Source: Candidatus Sumerlaeota bacterium
GTDB taxonomy: Bacteria; Sumerlaeota; Sumerlaeia; JADFCT01
NCBI GenBank assembly: GCA_026398575.1
Contig: JAPLSP010000002.1
Span: 1 to 5,537 of the forward strand
Direction of reading: 5' to 3'
DNA: 5,537 nt
Below are positions 1 to 5,537 of this stretch, in pieces. The notes beneath the pieces are model-generated. The model was given only the letters and a program-made list of their open reading frames with translations, did not search any database and was not told where the DNA came from. Made by a program: the position numbers and the translations under genes. How positions within the stretch are numbered: the first letter of the stretch is position 1; each line of letters opens with the position of its first letter.

Positions 1-28
1 TAGTGTCTATTAGCGTCCATTAGTGGTT
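1..28. repeat. 10-bp-periodic short tandem repeat next to the first gene
   Basis: Three units in 10-base register can be read: TAGTGTCTAT (1-10), TAGCGTCCAT (11-20) and TAGTGGTT (21-28). The TAG(T/C)G core recurs every 10 bases, one helical turn. The repeat may extend to the left of the window. A related TAGTATTAGCG lies at the right edge (5527-5537) in the same orientation. It occupies the place where the promoter or leader of the following gene would be expected, and overlaps a possible GTG start at 23. It is probably a dispersed intergenic repeat; a binding-site role is only inference. Confidence 0.5.
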
Positions 29-37
29 TCTTATATT

Positions 38-1078
38 ATGACTCCAATCCTACGAACACTGGCGGTCCTTGTCATGAGCCCTATCGCTCTATTTGCCGAT
101 AACACGAACCCTTCGCGGAAAACCGCGCTGGTCTATGGCGATATCTATCTGCAGCATCGAACGGGCGAGCGGCATCCCGAAAGGCCCGAAAGATTGACGG
201 CCATCATGCAACGATTGGAGCGGGATGGATTGCTTCCCCAATTGCTGCTGATCCCGCCGGTCGCCGCAGCGCATGAACGGCTGCTCGCGGTTCATTCGTC
301 CTCCTACATCGCGGAGATACAAAGAGCAAGCGCGCAGGCCCCTGGGTATGCCGGTTCGCCGGATACGTCCGTCTCCAGCCAGTCTTATGCGGTGGCCCTG
401 GAAGCCGTCGGCGGCGTTCTAGCGGCGATTGACGCGGTCATGGAGGGAAAAGCGCAGAATGCCTTCTGCGCGATCCGCCCTCCCGGCCATCACGCCACGA
501 AAGACAAAGCGATGGGGTTTTGCCTGTTCAACAACGTCGCCATCGCCGCGCGATACATTCAGGAGCGCTACAAGTTGAAGAAGGTGCTGATCGTTGATTG
601 GGACGTGCATCACGGCAACGGGACGCAGGCGATTTTCAACGATGATCCGACGGTGTTCTACTTCAGCGTTCATCAGCATCCTTTTTATCCCGGCACGGGC
701 GGCGCCGAAGACAAGGGTTCGGGTCAGGGGCTGGGCACGAAACTCAACGTCCCCATGCCGGCAGGCTCGGGCGACAGCGAATACATCAAGGCCTTTAGCG
801 ACGTTCTCACGAGCGCCGCGCTCAAGTTTCATCCCGACTTTGTGCTTATTTCCGCCGGATTCGACGCCAGCGAAGGCGATCTGCTCGGACAGATGAAGCT
901 CACGCCGGAAGGCTACGCTGAACTGACGCGCATTGTCGCCGAGATCGCGGATCAAAACTGCAACGGACGGCTGGTCAGCATGTTGGAAGGCGGCTACAAC
1001 CTCGAAAAGCTCGCTGCCGCCGCGCAGGCGCATATCCGGGTTCTGATGAAATTCAGCGCGCGAGAGAGCCGGAAGTGA
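38..1078 (+). CDS. Histone deacetylase / AcuC-like zinc amidohydrolase, probably exported
   Basis: The product (346 aa from ATG 38) carries the full arginase/deacetylase-fold signature of the histone deacetylase family: HPERPERL near the N-terminus, RPPGHHA with the catalytic His pair H151/H152, DWDVHHGNG supplying zinc ligands D189 and H191, GFDAS with the third ligand D276, and LEGGYN with the transition-state Tyr Y320. All key residues are present, so it should be an active metal-dependent deacylase. Family members remove acetyl groups from lysines, polyamines or other amides; the substrate here cannot be deduced. The region before TALVYGD is an extra 32 residues with one Arg and a hydrophobic core (about residues 7-20, possible cleavage after A20), resembling a Sec signal peptide; most relatives are cytoplasmic. 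The start is uncertain: GTG 23 would add five residues, ATG 74 would shorten the hydrophobic segment, and none has a clear ribosome binding site. The reading frame is intact and no neighbour is transcriptionally coupled to it. Confidence 0.93.
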   Translation: MTPILRTLAVLVMSPIALFADNTNPSRKTALVYGDIYLQHRTGERHPERPERLTAIMQRLERDGLLPQLLLIPPVAAAHERLLAVHSSSYIAEIQRASAQAPGYAGSPDTSVSSQSYAVALEAVGGVLAAIDAVMEGKAQNAFCAIRPPGHHATKDKAMGFCLFNNVAIAARYIQERYKLKKVLIVDWDVHHGNGTQAIFNDDPTVFYFSVHQHPFYPGTGGAEDKGSGQGLGTKLNVPMPAGSGDSEYIKAFSDVLTSAALKFHPDFVLISAGFDASEGDLLGQMKLTPEGYAELTRIVAEIADQNCNGRLVSMLEGGYNLEKLAAAAQAHIRVLMKFSARESRK

Positions 1079-1516
1079 AGAGAGGTCGTTGAGCATTTCA
1101 GCGGAGCTAACAATCAGCGTTTTTATCCAGTTACCACAGAGGCGCCATTTCTTCCCCGAAGGGGAAAAACAATCATAGCCGTGGGTGAAGCGAAGCGAAC
1201 CCACGGTGGCGGCAGGCGGAATCATGGGTCCCCGAAGGGAGCCAACGTCGTCACGGAGACAATCCTGATGAAGCGCACAAACGAAATGCGGTGGACTGTT
1301 CGATCCATGTTGGCCCCCTTCAGGGACCGATCTTCGCGCTCATCGTTCCCGTGGGTTCGCTTCGCTTCACCCACGGCTATGGTAGTTCACCCCCTTCGGG
1401 GGATTCAAACGTCCAAGCTCCAGTCCCTGCTGAGGCAGGATGCAAAGAAGAGCTGGCTAAAGCCGGCTGATGTGGTTGTGATCTGGCAAAAGCCGGCTAA
1501 TATGGTTTTGCGCCGG
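1079..1516. other. Gene-free interval filled with repeats
   Basis: No convincing gene lies between the deacetylase stop and the lipoprotein start. An open frame does run in phase with the downstream lipoprotein from 1181, but it passes straight through the inverted repeat and the 30-bp tandem units and encodes no recognisable domain, so it looks like a by-product of the repeats. The first 70 bases (1079-1150) show no hairpin with a following T-run, so no intrinsic terminator for the deacetylase was identified. The rest is described in the repeat entries. Confidence 0.7.
1152..1402. repeat. Compound inverted repeat (REP/BIME-like), 62-base centre
   Basis: Two arms, 1154-1246 and 1309-1401, are reverse complements without any gap (paired positions sum to 2555); by hand about 74 of 93 positions match. 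The core 1174-1206 versus 1349-1381 is a perfect 33-base match. Each arm contains smaller palindromes: CCCCGAAGGGG at 1154-1164 and its mate at 1391-1401, CCGTGGGT...ACCCACGG at 1179-1206 and 1349-1376, and a third CCCCGAAGGG-like unit near 1230-1239 and 1315-1325. The central 1247-1308 is not self-complementary. The design, palindromic units in opposite orientation, resembles bacterial interspersed mosaic elements or a miniature mobile element. No transposase gene or target duplication was seen. Folding into a branched RNA or cruciform is possible. Confidence 0.85.
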
Positions 1517-1550
1517 ATGAAGCCGGCTTATGGGTTTTTGCTTTGTAGTA
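1461..1550. repeat. Three degenerate 30-bp tandem units headed by palindrome AGCCGGCT
   Basis: The self-complementary octamer AGCCGGCT occurs at 1461-1468, 1491-1498 and 1521-1528, exactly 30 bases apart. The rest of each unit is a diverged T/G-rich segment: units 1 and 2 match at about 21 of 30 positions, units 2 and 3 at about 20 of 30 (hand count). A related AGCTGGCT is at 1451-1458. Because 30 is a multiple of three, the frame of the lipoprotein reads each unit as a KPA-containing decapeptide. The last unit overlaps the start of that gene, and both candidate ATG codons (1502 and 1517) lie inside the second unit. Confidence 0.7.
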
Positions 1551-2395
1551 TTGGCCTGCTGTCCTTTGTATTTTTATCCGGCTGCGAGAAGGCCGGCGCT
1601 CCATCGCCGAGCGCGGCGGCGGCGAAGATCATCACAACGTCGTCCGGCGTCGAGATGGTTTTCATTCCCGCCGGCGACTTCAAAATGGGCGCGGCGGGCT
1701 GGAATGAAGACGAGGCGCCGGTACACGCCGTCAAGATCGGCGCCTTCCTGATGGATCGCACGGAAGTGACGCAGGAGCAATACGCCAAGATGGAAATGCC
1801 CGACCCCTCGCATTTCAAGAACCCCAAAAATCCCGTGGAACAAGTCAATTGGCCCCAGGCGGCGCAGTTCTGCAACCGGCGCTCCGAGGCCGAGGGCTTG
1901 AAGCCGTGCTATAACGAGGCGACCGCCGAGTGCGATTACGAGGCGCCCGGCTACCGCCTGCCCACCGAGGCGGAGTGGGAATACGCCTGCCGCGCGGGAA
2001 CCTCCGGCGCCTATTCGTTCGGCGACGATCCGCTCCGCCTGGGCGAATACGCTTGGTTCGCGGACAATGCCTCAAAGAAGACGCATCTCGTCGCGCAGAA
2101 GAAACCGAATCCCTGGGGACTCTATGACATTTACGGAAATGTTTCGGAGTGGTGCAACGACGTCTATGACAAAGGCTATTACGCGGCGAGTCCGCAAGAT
2201 AATCCGCGCGGTCCGGCCAAAGGTAAGATGTATATTTTGCGGGGCGGGGCATGGACGTGGCGAGCGGATCAGATTCGTTCTTCCGCGCGCATGCCCGACA
2301 GTCCCGGTTTTGCGGATACCTGTCTGGCGCGCGACGCCATCGGCTTTCGTTGCGTCCGCAAAGCGCCGCCGGAATTGCTTTCCATGGGAAAGTAG
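1517..2395 (+). CDS. SUMF1/formylglycine-generating-enzyme-fold lipoprotein, probably non-catalytic as FGE
   Basis: The 292-aa product begins with a lipoprotein signal: Lys2, a hydrophobic stretch at 7-21 and the lipobox LSGC with the lipidated Cys at 23. Glu follows at +2, so outer-membrane sorting is plausible. After a short Ala/Ser/Pro linker, residues about 44-281 form a complete SUMF1 (FGE-sulfatase) domain: MVFIPAGDFKMG at the front, DRTEVTQEQY, GYRLPTEAEWEYACRAGT in the middle, NPWGLYDIYGNVSEWC, RGGAW, and GFRC at the end. True formylglycine-generating enzymes carry a catalytic Cys pair just after the RGGS(W/Y) motif; here that stretch reads TWRADQIRSSAR without Cys, so sulfatase activation is unlikely. 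Such domains also occur as ligand-binding or structural modules and in other metal/iron-dependent enzymes. ATG 1517 was chosen because it gives a normal-length lipoprotein signal; ATG 1502 would add MVLRR and is also possible. Neither has a good ribosome binding site. It is flanked by repeats on both sides and is probably transcribed alone. Confidence 0.85.
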   Translation: MKPAYGFLLCSIGLLSFVFLSGCEKAGAPSPSAAAAKIITTSSGVEMVFIPAGDFKMGAAGWNEDEAPVHAVKIGAFLMDRTEVTQEQYAKMEMPDPSHFKNPKNPVEQVNWPQAAQFCNRRSEAEGLKPCYNEATAECDYEAPGYRLPTEAEWEYACRAGTSGAYSFGDDPLRLGEYAWFADNASKKTHLVAQKKPNPWGLYDIYGNVSEWCNDVYDKGYYAASPQDNPRGPAKGKMYILRGGAWTWRADQIRSSARMPDSPGFADTCLARDAIGFRCVRKAPPELLSMGK

Positions 2396-2414
2396 ATTTA
2401 TGCCGATAGAAGTT

Positions 2415-2519
2415 GCGCCAGCTTTTGGAGTAAGGTGGCTTGCCGCCTTCTTTTTTGCGCCAGGGCCCTTGAAACGCCAAAAAGAAGGCGGCAAGCCACC
2501 TTACTCCAAAAACTGGCGC
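2415..2519. repeat. 45-bp-stem inverted repeat (long hairpin) downstream of the lipoprotein gene
   Basis: Arms 2415-2459 and 2475-2519 pair without gaps (positions sum to 4934), with only two mismatches (2422/2512 and 2456/2478). The inner block 2423-2455 versus 2479-2511 is a perfect 33-base complement. The 15-base loop 2460-2474 contains its own palindrome AGGGCCCT (2462-2469). The element begins 19 bases after the lipoprotein stop. In RNA it would form an extremely stable hairpin that could stop transcription or protect the 3' end, but there is no T-run after the stem, so it is not a classical intrinsic terminator. Near-perfect arm identity suggests a recently inserted or actively maintained dispersed repeat. 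All six-frame ORFs crossing it are considered artefacts. Confidence 0.92.
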
Positions 2520-2551
2520 CGCCCCTATCCGCATTGCATTCGTCCCTTAGG

Positions 2552-2594
2552 CAAAAATGCGTTTTTGAATTTGTGATTCAGAGCGCCAAGGCGC
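2552..2594. promoter_or_regulatory. Cluster of small palindromes upstream of the acyltransferase operon
   Basis: Three small dyads precede the operon: CAAAAA-tgcg-TTTTTG at 2552-2567, TGAAT-ttgtg-ATTCA at 2566-2580 and GCGCC-aa-GGCGC at 2583-2594. The first two sit in the only A/T-rich part of this spacer, where a promoter for the acyltransferase operon would be expected. No convincing -35/-10 pair was found. Operator or promoter function is inference only. Confidence 0.25.
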
Positions 2595-2620
2595 GCGGCC
2601 CCGATCGCTGAAAATCATCC

Positions 2621-4123
2621 ATGCTCTTCAATACTTGGCCATTTGCTGTCTTCCTGCTGATCTTCCTGCCGGTATTCTTTGCGCTGCGCAAGACCCGCCT
2701 GTGGCTGCCGTGGTTGACGCTGGGGTCCTACTGTTTTTATGGGTGGGCCAATCCTTATTTCCTCCTCCTTATTCTCTATGTCACGGCAGTTGTTTATTTT
2801 GTGGCTCGGATGATAGATCGCTGTCCCGCCGAAGGACAACAGCCGGGCGCGCTCCGCATCAGCCGCGGGGTATGGCTCGTGATCGGTTTGCTCAACACGC
2901 TGGCGCCTTTGCTGTTCTTCAAATACGCCCGCTTCATCATCGAGAACTGCAACGCCGTTTTGTCCTGGGTCCATGCCGGAATAAAATTGCCCGATCCCTC
3001 CACGCTCATGCCGTTCGGGCTGCAATACCTGCTCCCGATTGGAATTTCGTTCTTCACCTTCCAGTCGCTGAGTTACCTCATTGATCTCTATCTGGAGAAG
3101 ACGCCGTGCGAGCGGAATCTTCTGCGCCTGGCGAATTTTGTCTGCTTTTTTCCGACGCTGCTGATGGGGCCCATCGAGCGCGCGGGACATCTGCTTCCCC
3201 AGTTCCGTCAATTTCCGGCGGTCCGGCTGCAAAACTTCACCGACGGCCTGTCGCTTTTCCTCGTCGGCCTGTTCAAAAAAATGGCGCTGGCCGGCTATCT
3301 CGCCATATACGTTGCGCGCGTCTATGACAATCCGAAATCCTCTAGCGCGCTGGAGCTGATGCTCGCCACTATCGCTTTTGGCTGGCAGCTGTTCTTCGAT
3401 TTCAGCGGCTATACGGACATGGCGCGTGGCGTGGCCAGGGCCATGGGCTTCAATCTGGTCCTGAACTTCAATCATCCCTACCTGGCTACCGGGTTGGGCG
3501 ATTTCTGGCGCCGGTGGCATATATCGTTTACGCGATGGATTCTTGATTACATCTTCATGCCGCTCCAGCTGCGCTGGCGCGACTGGCGGTTCCTCGGCAA
3601 GGCGCTGGCCGTGCTGGCGACCTTTTTGGTCTCCGGCTTATGGCACGGCGCGGCGTGGACGTTTGTGATCTGTGGCGCGCTGCACGGCCTCGGCCTCGCG
3701 CTCACACTCGAACTGGAGCGCTCTTCCTTTTATCGCAAGCGTGTGCCCAAGATAATCAAGCAAGCATGGGTCTTCGTCTTCGTCAGCATCGCGTGGATAT
3801 TTTTCCGCGCCGGATCGCTCGAGGATGCGCTGCTCATCATCGGGCGCATCTGCATCGCGGCTTGGCATAGTCCTCTGATTTTAGCGGTGATGCTGAAGAA
3901 TGGCATTTTGGCGACGCTGGCCGCAATTTGCAGAAGCCCGCAGATTCCGATGATGATGGTGGCGCTGGTTTGCATGGTCTGGCTTTATGAGTTTTTATGC
4001 GAATCCAAGTTCCGGGATGTTTTGAAAACGGGTTTTGTCCGTGTGGGCATCGCGGTATTCATGGCGCTGTTTCTCCTGCTCAGTTCGTCGGGAGGCGGCG
4101 CCTTCATCTATTTGAAGTTTTGA
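2621..4123 (+). CDS. AlgI-like membrane-bound O-acyltransferase (MBOAT)
   Basis: This 500-aa polytopic inner-membrane protein has the typical MBOAT layout and the usual length for AlgI relatives (about 500). The N-terminus MLFNTWPFAVFLLIFLP is characteristic of the subfamily. Hydrophobic segments follow at about 6-22, 28-42 and 46-63, with several more up to the C-terminus. Family motifs are intact: PIGISFFTFQSLSYLID, the FFDFSGYTDMARG motif, NFNHPYLATGLGDFWRRWHIS with conserved His H300, and SGLWHGAAW with the invariant catalytic His H342. Members such as AlgI, PatA and DltB move acyl groups across the membrane for attachment to alginate, peptidoglycan or teichoic acid. Here the neighbour one base downstream is an SGNH-domain protein, the standard partner, so O-acylation (probably O-acetylation) of an extracytoplasmic glycan is likely. 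The acceptor is unknown because no polysaccharide genes are in view, so the symbol algI is not assigned. No clear ribosome binding site precedes ATG 2621. Confidence 0.95.
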   Translation: MLFNTWPFAVFLLIFLPVFFALRKTRLWLPWLTLGSYCFYGWANPYFLLLILYVTAVVYFVARMIDRCPAEGQQPGALRISRGVWLVIGLLNTLAPLLFFKYARFIIENCNAVLSWVHAGIKLPDPSTLMPFGLQYLLPIGISFFTFQSLSYLIDLYLEKTPCERNLLRLANFVCFFPTLLMGPIERAGHLLPQFRQFPAVRLQNFTDGLSLFLVGLFKKMALAGYLAIYVARVYDNPKSSSALELMLATIAFGWQLFFDFSGYTDMARGVARAMGFNLVLNFNHPYLATGLGDFWRRWHISFTRWILDYIFMPLQLRWRDWRFLGKALAVLATFLVSGLWHGAAWTFVICGALHGLGLALTLELERSSFYRKRVPKIIKQAWVFVFVSIAWIFFRAGSLEDALLIIGRICIAAWHSPLILAVMLKNGILATLAAICRSPQIPMMMVALVCMVWLYEFLCESKFRDVLKTGFVRVGIAVFMALFLLLSSSGGGAFIYLKF

Positions 4124-4124
4124 T

Positions 4125-5348
4125 ATGGCAAACGAAACCACAGTCGAAACTTCGTCAGCCGCTCCAGCCGCTCCGGTTGCGGAAGAGCCGTTTGGCGCGA
4201 ATGAAGAGCGCCTGAGCGCCCGACAATGGCTCATTGTGGGCGTCATTGTGCTTTTCGTCGTGCTGCTGACGCCGTGGCTCTGGCAGCGAATCGAGCGTTT
4301 TGAAACCGGTCCTGACTATCGTCTTCCCTATCAACTCAGCGAAGACTATTGGCTGTATAACCGCATGCTGCGCCAAACGGCGACGCAGGACCGCATCATC
4401 CTGCTCGGCGATTCCGTCGTGTGGGGCGAATACGTCTTGCCCGATGGCGCCTTGTCGCATTTCCTGAACCGCGAAACAGGGGAGGCGGACCGGTTCGTCA
4501 ACGCGGGCGTGAATGGCTTCTTCCCGCTTGCCATGGAAGGGCTGATTCGCTGTTACGGCCAGGCGTTGCGCAATCGCAAAGTGGTCGTACTATGCAATGT
4601 CTTATGGATGACGAGCCCCAAGACCGATTTCAGCTCGGATAAGGTAGAGCGGATCAATCATACCCGCCTCGTGCCGCAATTTTCCCCGCGCTTTCCCGCG
4701 TATAGAGCGAACGCCGATCAAAGGATGGGCGCCATTGTGGAACGCAATGTCGGCTTCATGGGATGGGTAGGCCATCTGCAATGCGCCTATTTTGAGCAAT
4801 TAAGTATTCCGAACTGGACGCTCGAAGACGATGGCGGCGATCCGCCGCGCTATCCAAACGCGTGGAAGAATCCCTTGGCGCAAATCACGCTGACCATTCC
4901 GTCTGAAGCCAAAAAAGATCCCAAGCGCGGCCCGAACAGCCTGCGCCACAAACCGTGGTATGAAGATATCAAAGGCGCGATAAACTTCGAATGGGTTGAA
5001 CTCGATGCGTCGCTCCAGTGGGGCGCATTCCGGCGCCTGATCGGCATTCTGAATGAACGCGGAAATGATGTGATGGTTGTCTTGGGGCCTTTCAACGAGC
5101 ATATTATCGCCGAAGAGAACCGCCCGGAATATCGAAAACTCTGCGACGGCATCAAGACCTGGCTGACGCAAAATCAAATTCAATACGTCGCGCCCGAAAC
5201 GCTGCCCAGCGCGCTCTACGCCGACGCCAGCCACCCGCTGACCGAAGGCTACGCCCTGCTGGCAAAGAATCTGCTCGCAGCTCCTGTCTTTGCTCGTATC
5301 GTATTTCCCCGCGCGGCGCAAACCAATGCCCCGCCGGCGCGCCCCTGA
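4125..5348 (+). CDS. Membrane-anchored SGNH-hydrolase-like protein, partner of the MBOAT
   Basis: The 407-aa product has a short cytoplasmic Ala/Pro/Glu-rich N-terminus, one transmembrane segment at about 35-53 and a large extracytoplasmic domain. That domain shows SGNH hydrolase blocks: LLGDSVVWGE with candidate nucleophile S97, NAGVNG with G128 (oxyanion-hole position), VVVLCNVLW with N158 as the likely block III Asn, and DASHPLTEGY near the C-terminus with D367 and H370 in the DxxH arrangement. The Ser-Asp-His set therefore appears complete, although sequence outside these blocks is diverged. AlgJ/AlgX- and PatB-type proteins use this fold to transfer acetyl groups delivered by an MBOAT onto a glycan, which is the most likely role. 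The start lies one base after the upstream stop codon (TGA T ATG), so the two genes are almost certainly co-transcribed and translationally coupled; only a weak GAAG lies upstream. The C-terminus is a low-complexity Ala/Pro tail. An esterase role is the alternative. Confidence 0.85.
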   Translation: MANETTVETSSAAPAAPVAEEPFGANEERLSARQWLIVGVIVLFVVLLTPWLWQRIERFETGPDYRLPYQLSEDYWLYNRMLRQTATQDRIILLGDSVVWGEYVLPDGALSHFLNRETGEADRFVNAGVNGFFPLAMEGLIRCYGQALRNRKVVVLCNVLWMTSPKTDFSSDKVERINHTRLVPQFSPRFPAYRANADQRMGAIVERNVGFMGWVGHLQCAYFEQLSIPNWTLEDDGGDPPRYPNAWKNPLAQITLTIPSEAKKDPKRGPNSLRHKPWYEDIKGAINFEWVELDASLQWGAFRRLIGILNERGNDVMVVLGPFNEHIIAEENRPEYRKLCDGIKTWLTQNQIQYVAPETLPSALYADASHPLTEGYALLAKNLLAAPVFARIVFPRAAQTNAPPARP

Positions 5349-5537
5349 TGCGCCCACGAGCGCGCGCCAGGCGATCTCTGTCATGCGGATGCGCCCCGCG
5401 CTGTAGCTTGGCAAGCCCAAAGCCTGCATTCGCCAGGAAAGGAAAACGTGATCTAACAAGATTGGCGGCGGATGGTAGGCCGGCCCGCTCCGTCGGGCGG
5501 CGCCGCGCGCTCATTAACCAGCCGGGTAGTATTAGCG
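5349..5537. other. Gene-free 3' region with GC-rich hairpin and edge repeat
   Basis: No supported gene is present. A short dyad GCTT-ggc-AAGC lies at 5406-5416, and GCCCG-ctccgt-CGGGC forms a GC-rich stem-loop at 5483-5498, inside a wider G/C tract (5465-5510). No T-run follows, so a classical terminator for the operon is not shown, although the hairpin could contribute to termination. The segment resembles a dispersed intergenic repeat in composition, but there is no second copy in this window to prove it. Confidence 0.4.
5527..5537. repeat. Partial copy of the TAG-type repeat at the window edge
   Basis: TAGTATTAGCG at the end of the window shares the octamer TATTAGCG with bases 8-15, in the same orientation. 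It is cut by the window boundary, so it may be the beginning of another 10-bp-periodic array like that at 1-28. An eight-base match alone is weak evidence; the similar position beside a gene block makes it worth recording. Confidence 0.3.

Noticed and set aside
419..1225. Long minus-strand open frame (268 codons) opposite the deacetylase gene
   Set aside because: It is antisense to a gene with complete family motifs, its own translation has no recognisable domain, and its N-terminus runs through the inverted repeat. It is a high-GC shadow.
1152..1402. Insertion sequence with terminal inverted repeats
   Set aside because: The interior between the arms is only 62 bases, contains no transposase, and no flanking target duplication was found.
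1476..1503. Possible promoter TTGTGA (1476-1481), 16-base spacer, TAATAT (1498-1503) before the lipoprotein gene
   Set aside because: Each box matches consensus at only four of six positions and the boxes overlap the tandem repeat; a start site would leave almost no leader. Too weak to list.
1461..1550. CRISPR-like array from regularly spaced AGCCGGCT
   Set aside because: The repeat is only eight bases, the intervening 22 bases are similar to one another rather than unique spacers, and no cas genes are present.
2415..2519. Classical rho-independent terminator
   Set aside because: The stem is far longer than usual and no T-run follows it on either strand, so it is listed as an inverted repeat with only possible terminator activity.
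2067..2576. Plus-strand frame overlapping the end of the lipoprotein gene and crossing the long hairpin
   Set aside because: Its first two thirds is an alternative frame of the lipoprotein gene and the remainder is the translated hairpin repeat; no domain or start signal supports it.
2615..3520. Minus-strand open frame (301 codons) opposite the acyltransferase gene
   Set aside because: The translation is Gln/Glu/Arg-rich with no known motif, as expected for the complement of hydrophobic membrane codons; the + strand carries an intact MBOAT.
4800..5459. Minus-strand open frame (219 codons) opposite the SGNH gene
   Set aside because: It is antisense to a gene with all SGNH blocks and has no recognisable motif of its own.

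Overview
The window holds four plausible protein genes, all on the + strand, separated by gene-free stretches that are unusually rich in short palindromic and tandem repeats. GC content is moderately high. The mix of families (a SUMF1-type lipoprotein, an AlgI-like MBOAT acyltransferase with an SGNH partner, a histone-deacetylase-like protein with an export signal), weak or absent Shine-Dalgarno sites and many repeat-filled spacers suggests a Gram-negative environmental bacterium. It would fit the Planctomycetes/Verrucomicrobia/Kiritimatiellota (PVC) groups, but this placement is an impression and not proven by any marker gene here.

Layout: 1-28 is a 10-bp-periodic repeat (TAGNGTCNAT-like units). 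38-1078 encodes a zinc-dependent histone-deacetylase/AcuC-like amidohydrolase with an apparent signal peptide. 1079-1516 has no convincing gene: it holds a compound inverted repeat (about 1152-1402, 62-base centre) whose arms each carry several small palindromes, followed by three 30-bp tandem units marked by the palindrome AGCCGGCT. 1517-2395 encodes a predicted lipoprotein with a formylglycine-generating-enzyme (SUMF1) fold but without the catalytic cysteine pair. 2396-2620 is a spacer dominated by a nearly perfect 45-bp-stem hairpin (2415-2519). 2621-4123 and 4125-5348 form a tight two-gene operon (1-base gap): an AlgI-like membrane-bound O-acyltransferase and a membrane-anchored SGNH-hydrolase-like protein. 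5349-5537 has no gene, a GC-rich hairpin, and at its very end a partial match to the repeat at the window start.

Function: the MBOAT/SGNH pair resembles two-component O-acylation systems, in which the multipass protein carries acyl groups across the inner membrane and the periplasmic SGNH domain transfers them to a glycan or other acceptor. The acceptor cannot be named from this window, since no polysaccharide synthesis genes are present. The exported deacetylase-like protein and the SUMF1-like lipoprotein are separated from this operon and from each other by repeat elements, so they are probably independent transcription units. No defence system, CRISPR array, tRNA, rRNA or transposase was recognised. 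The most unusual content is the set of intergenic palindromic repeats.
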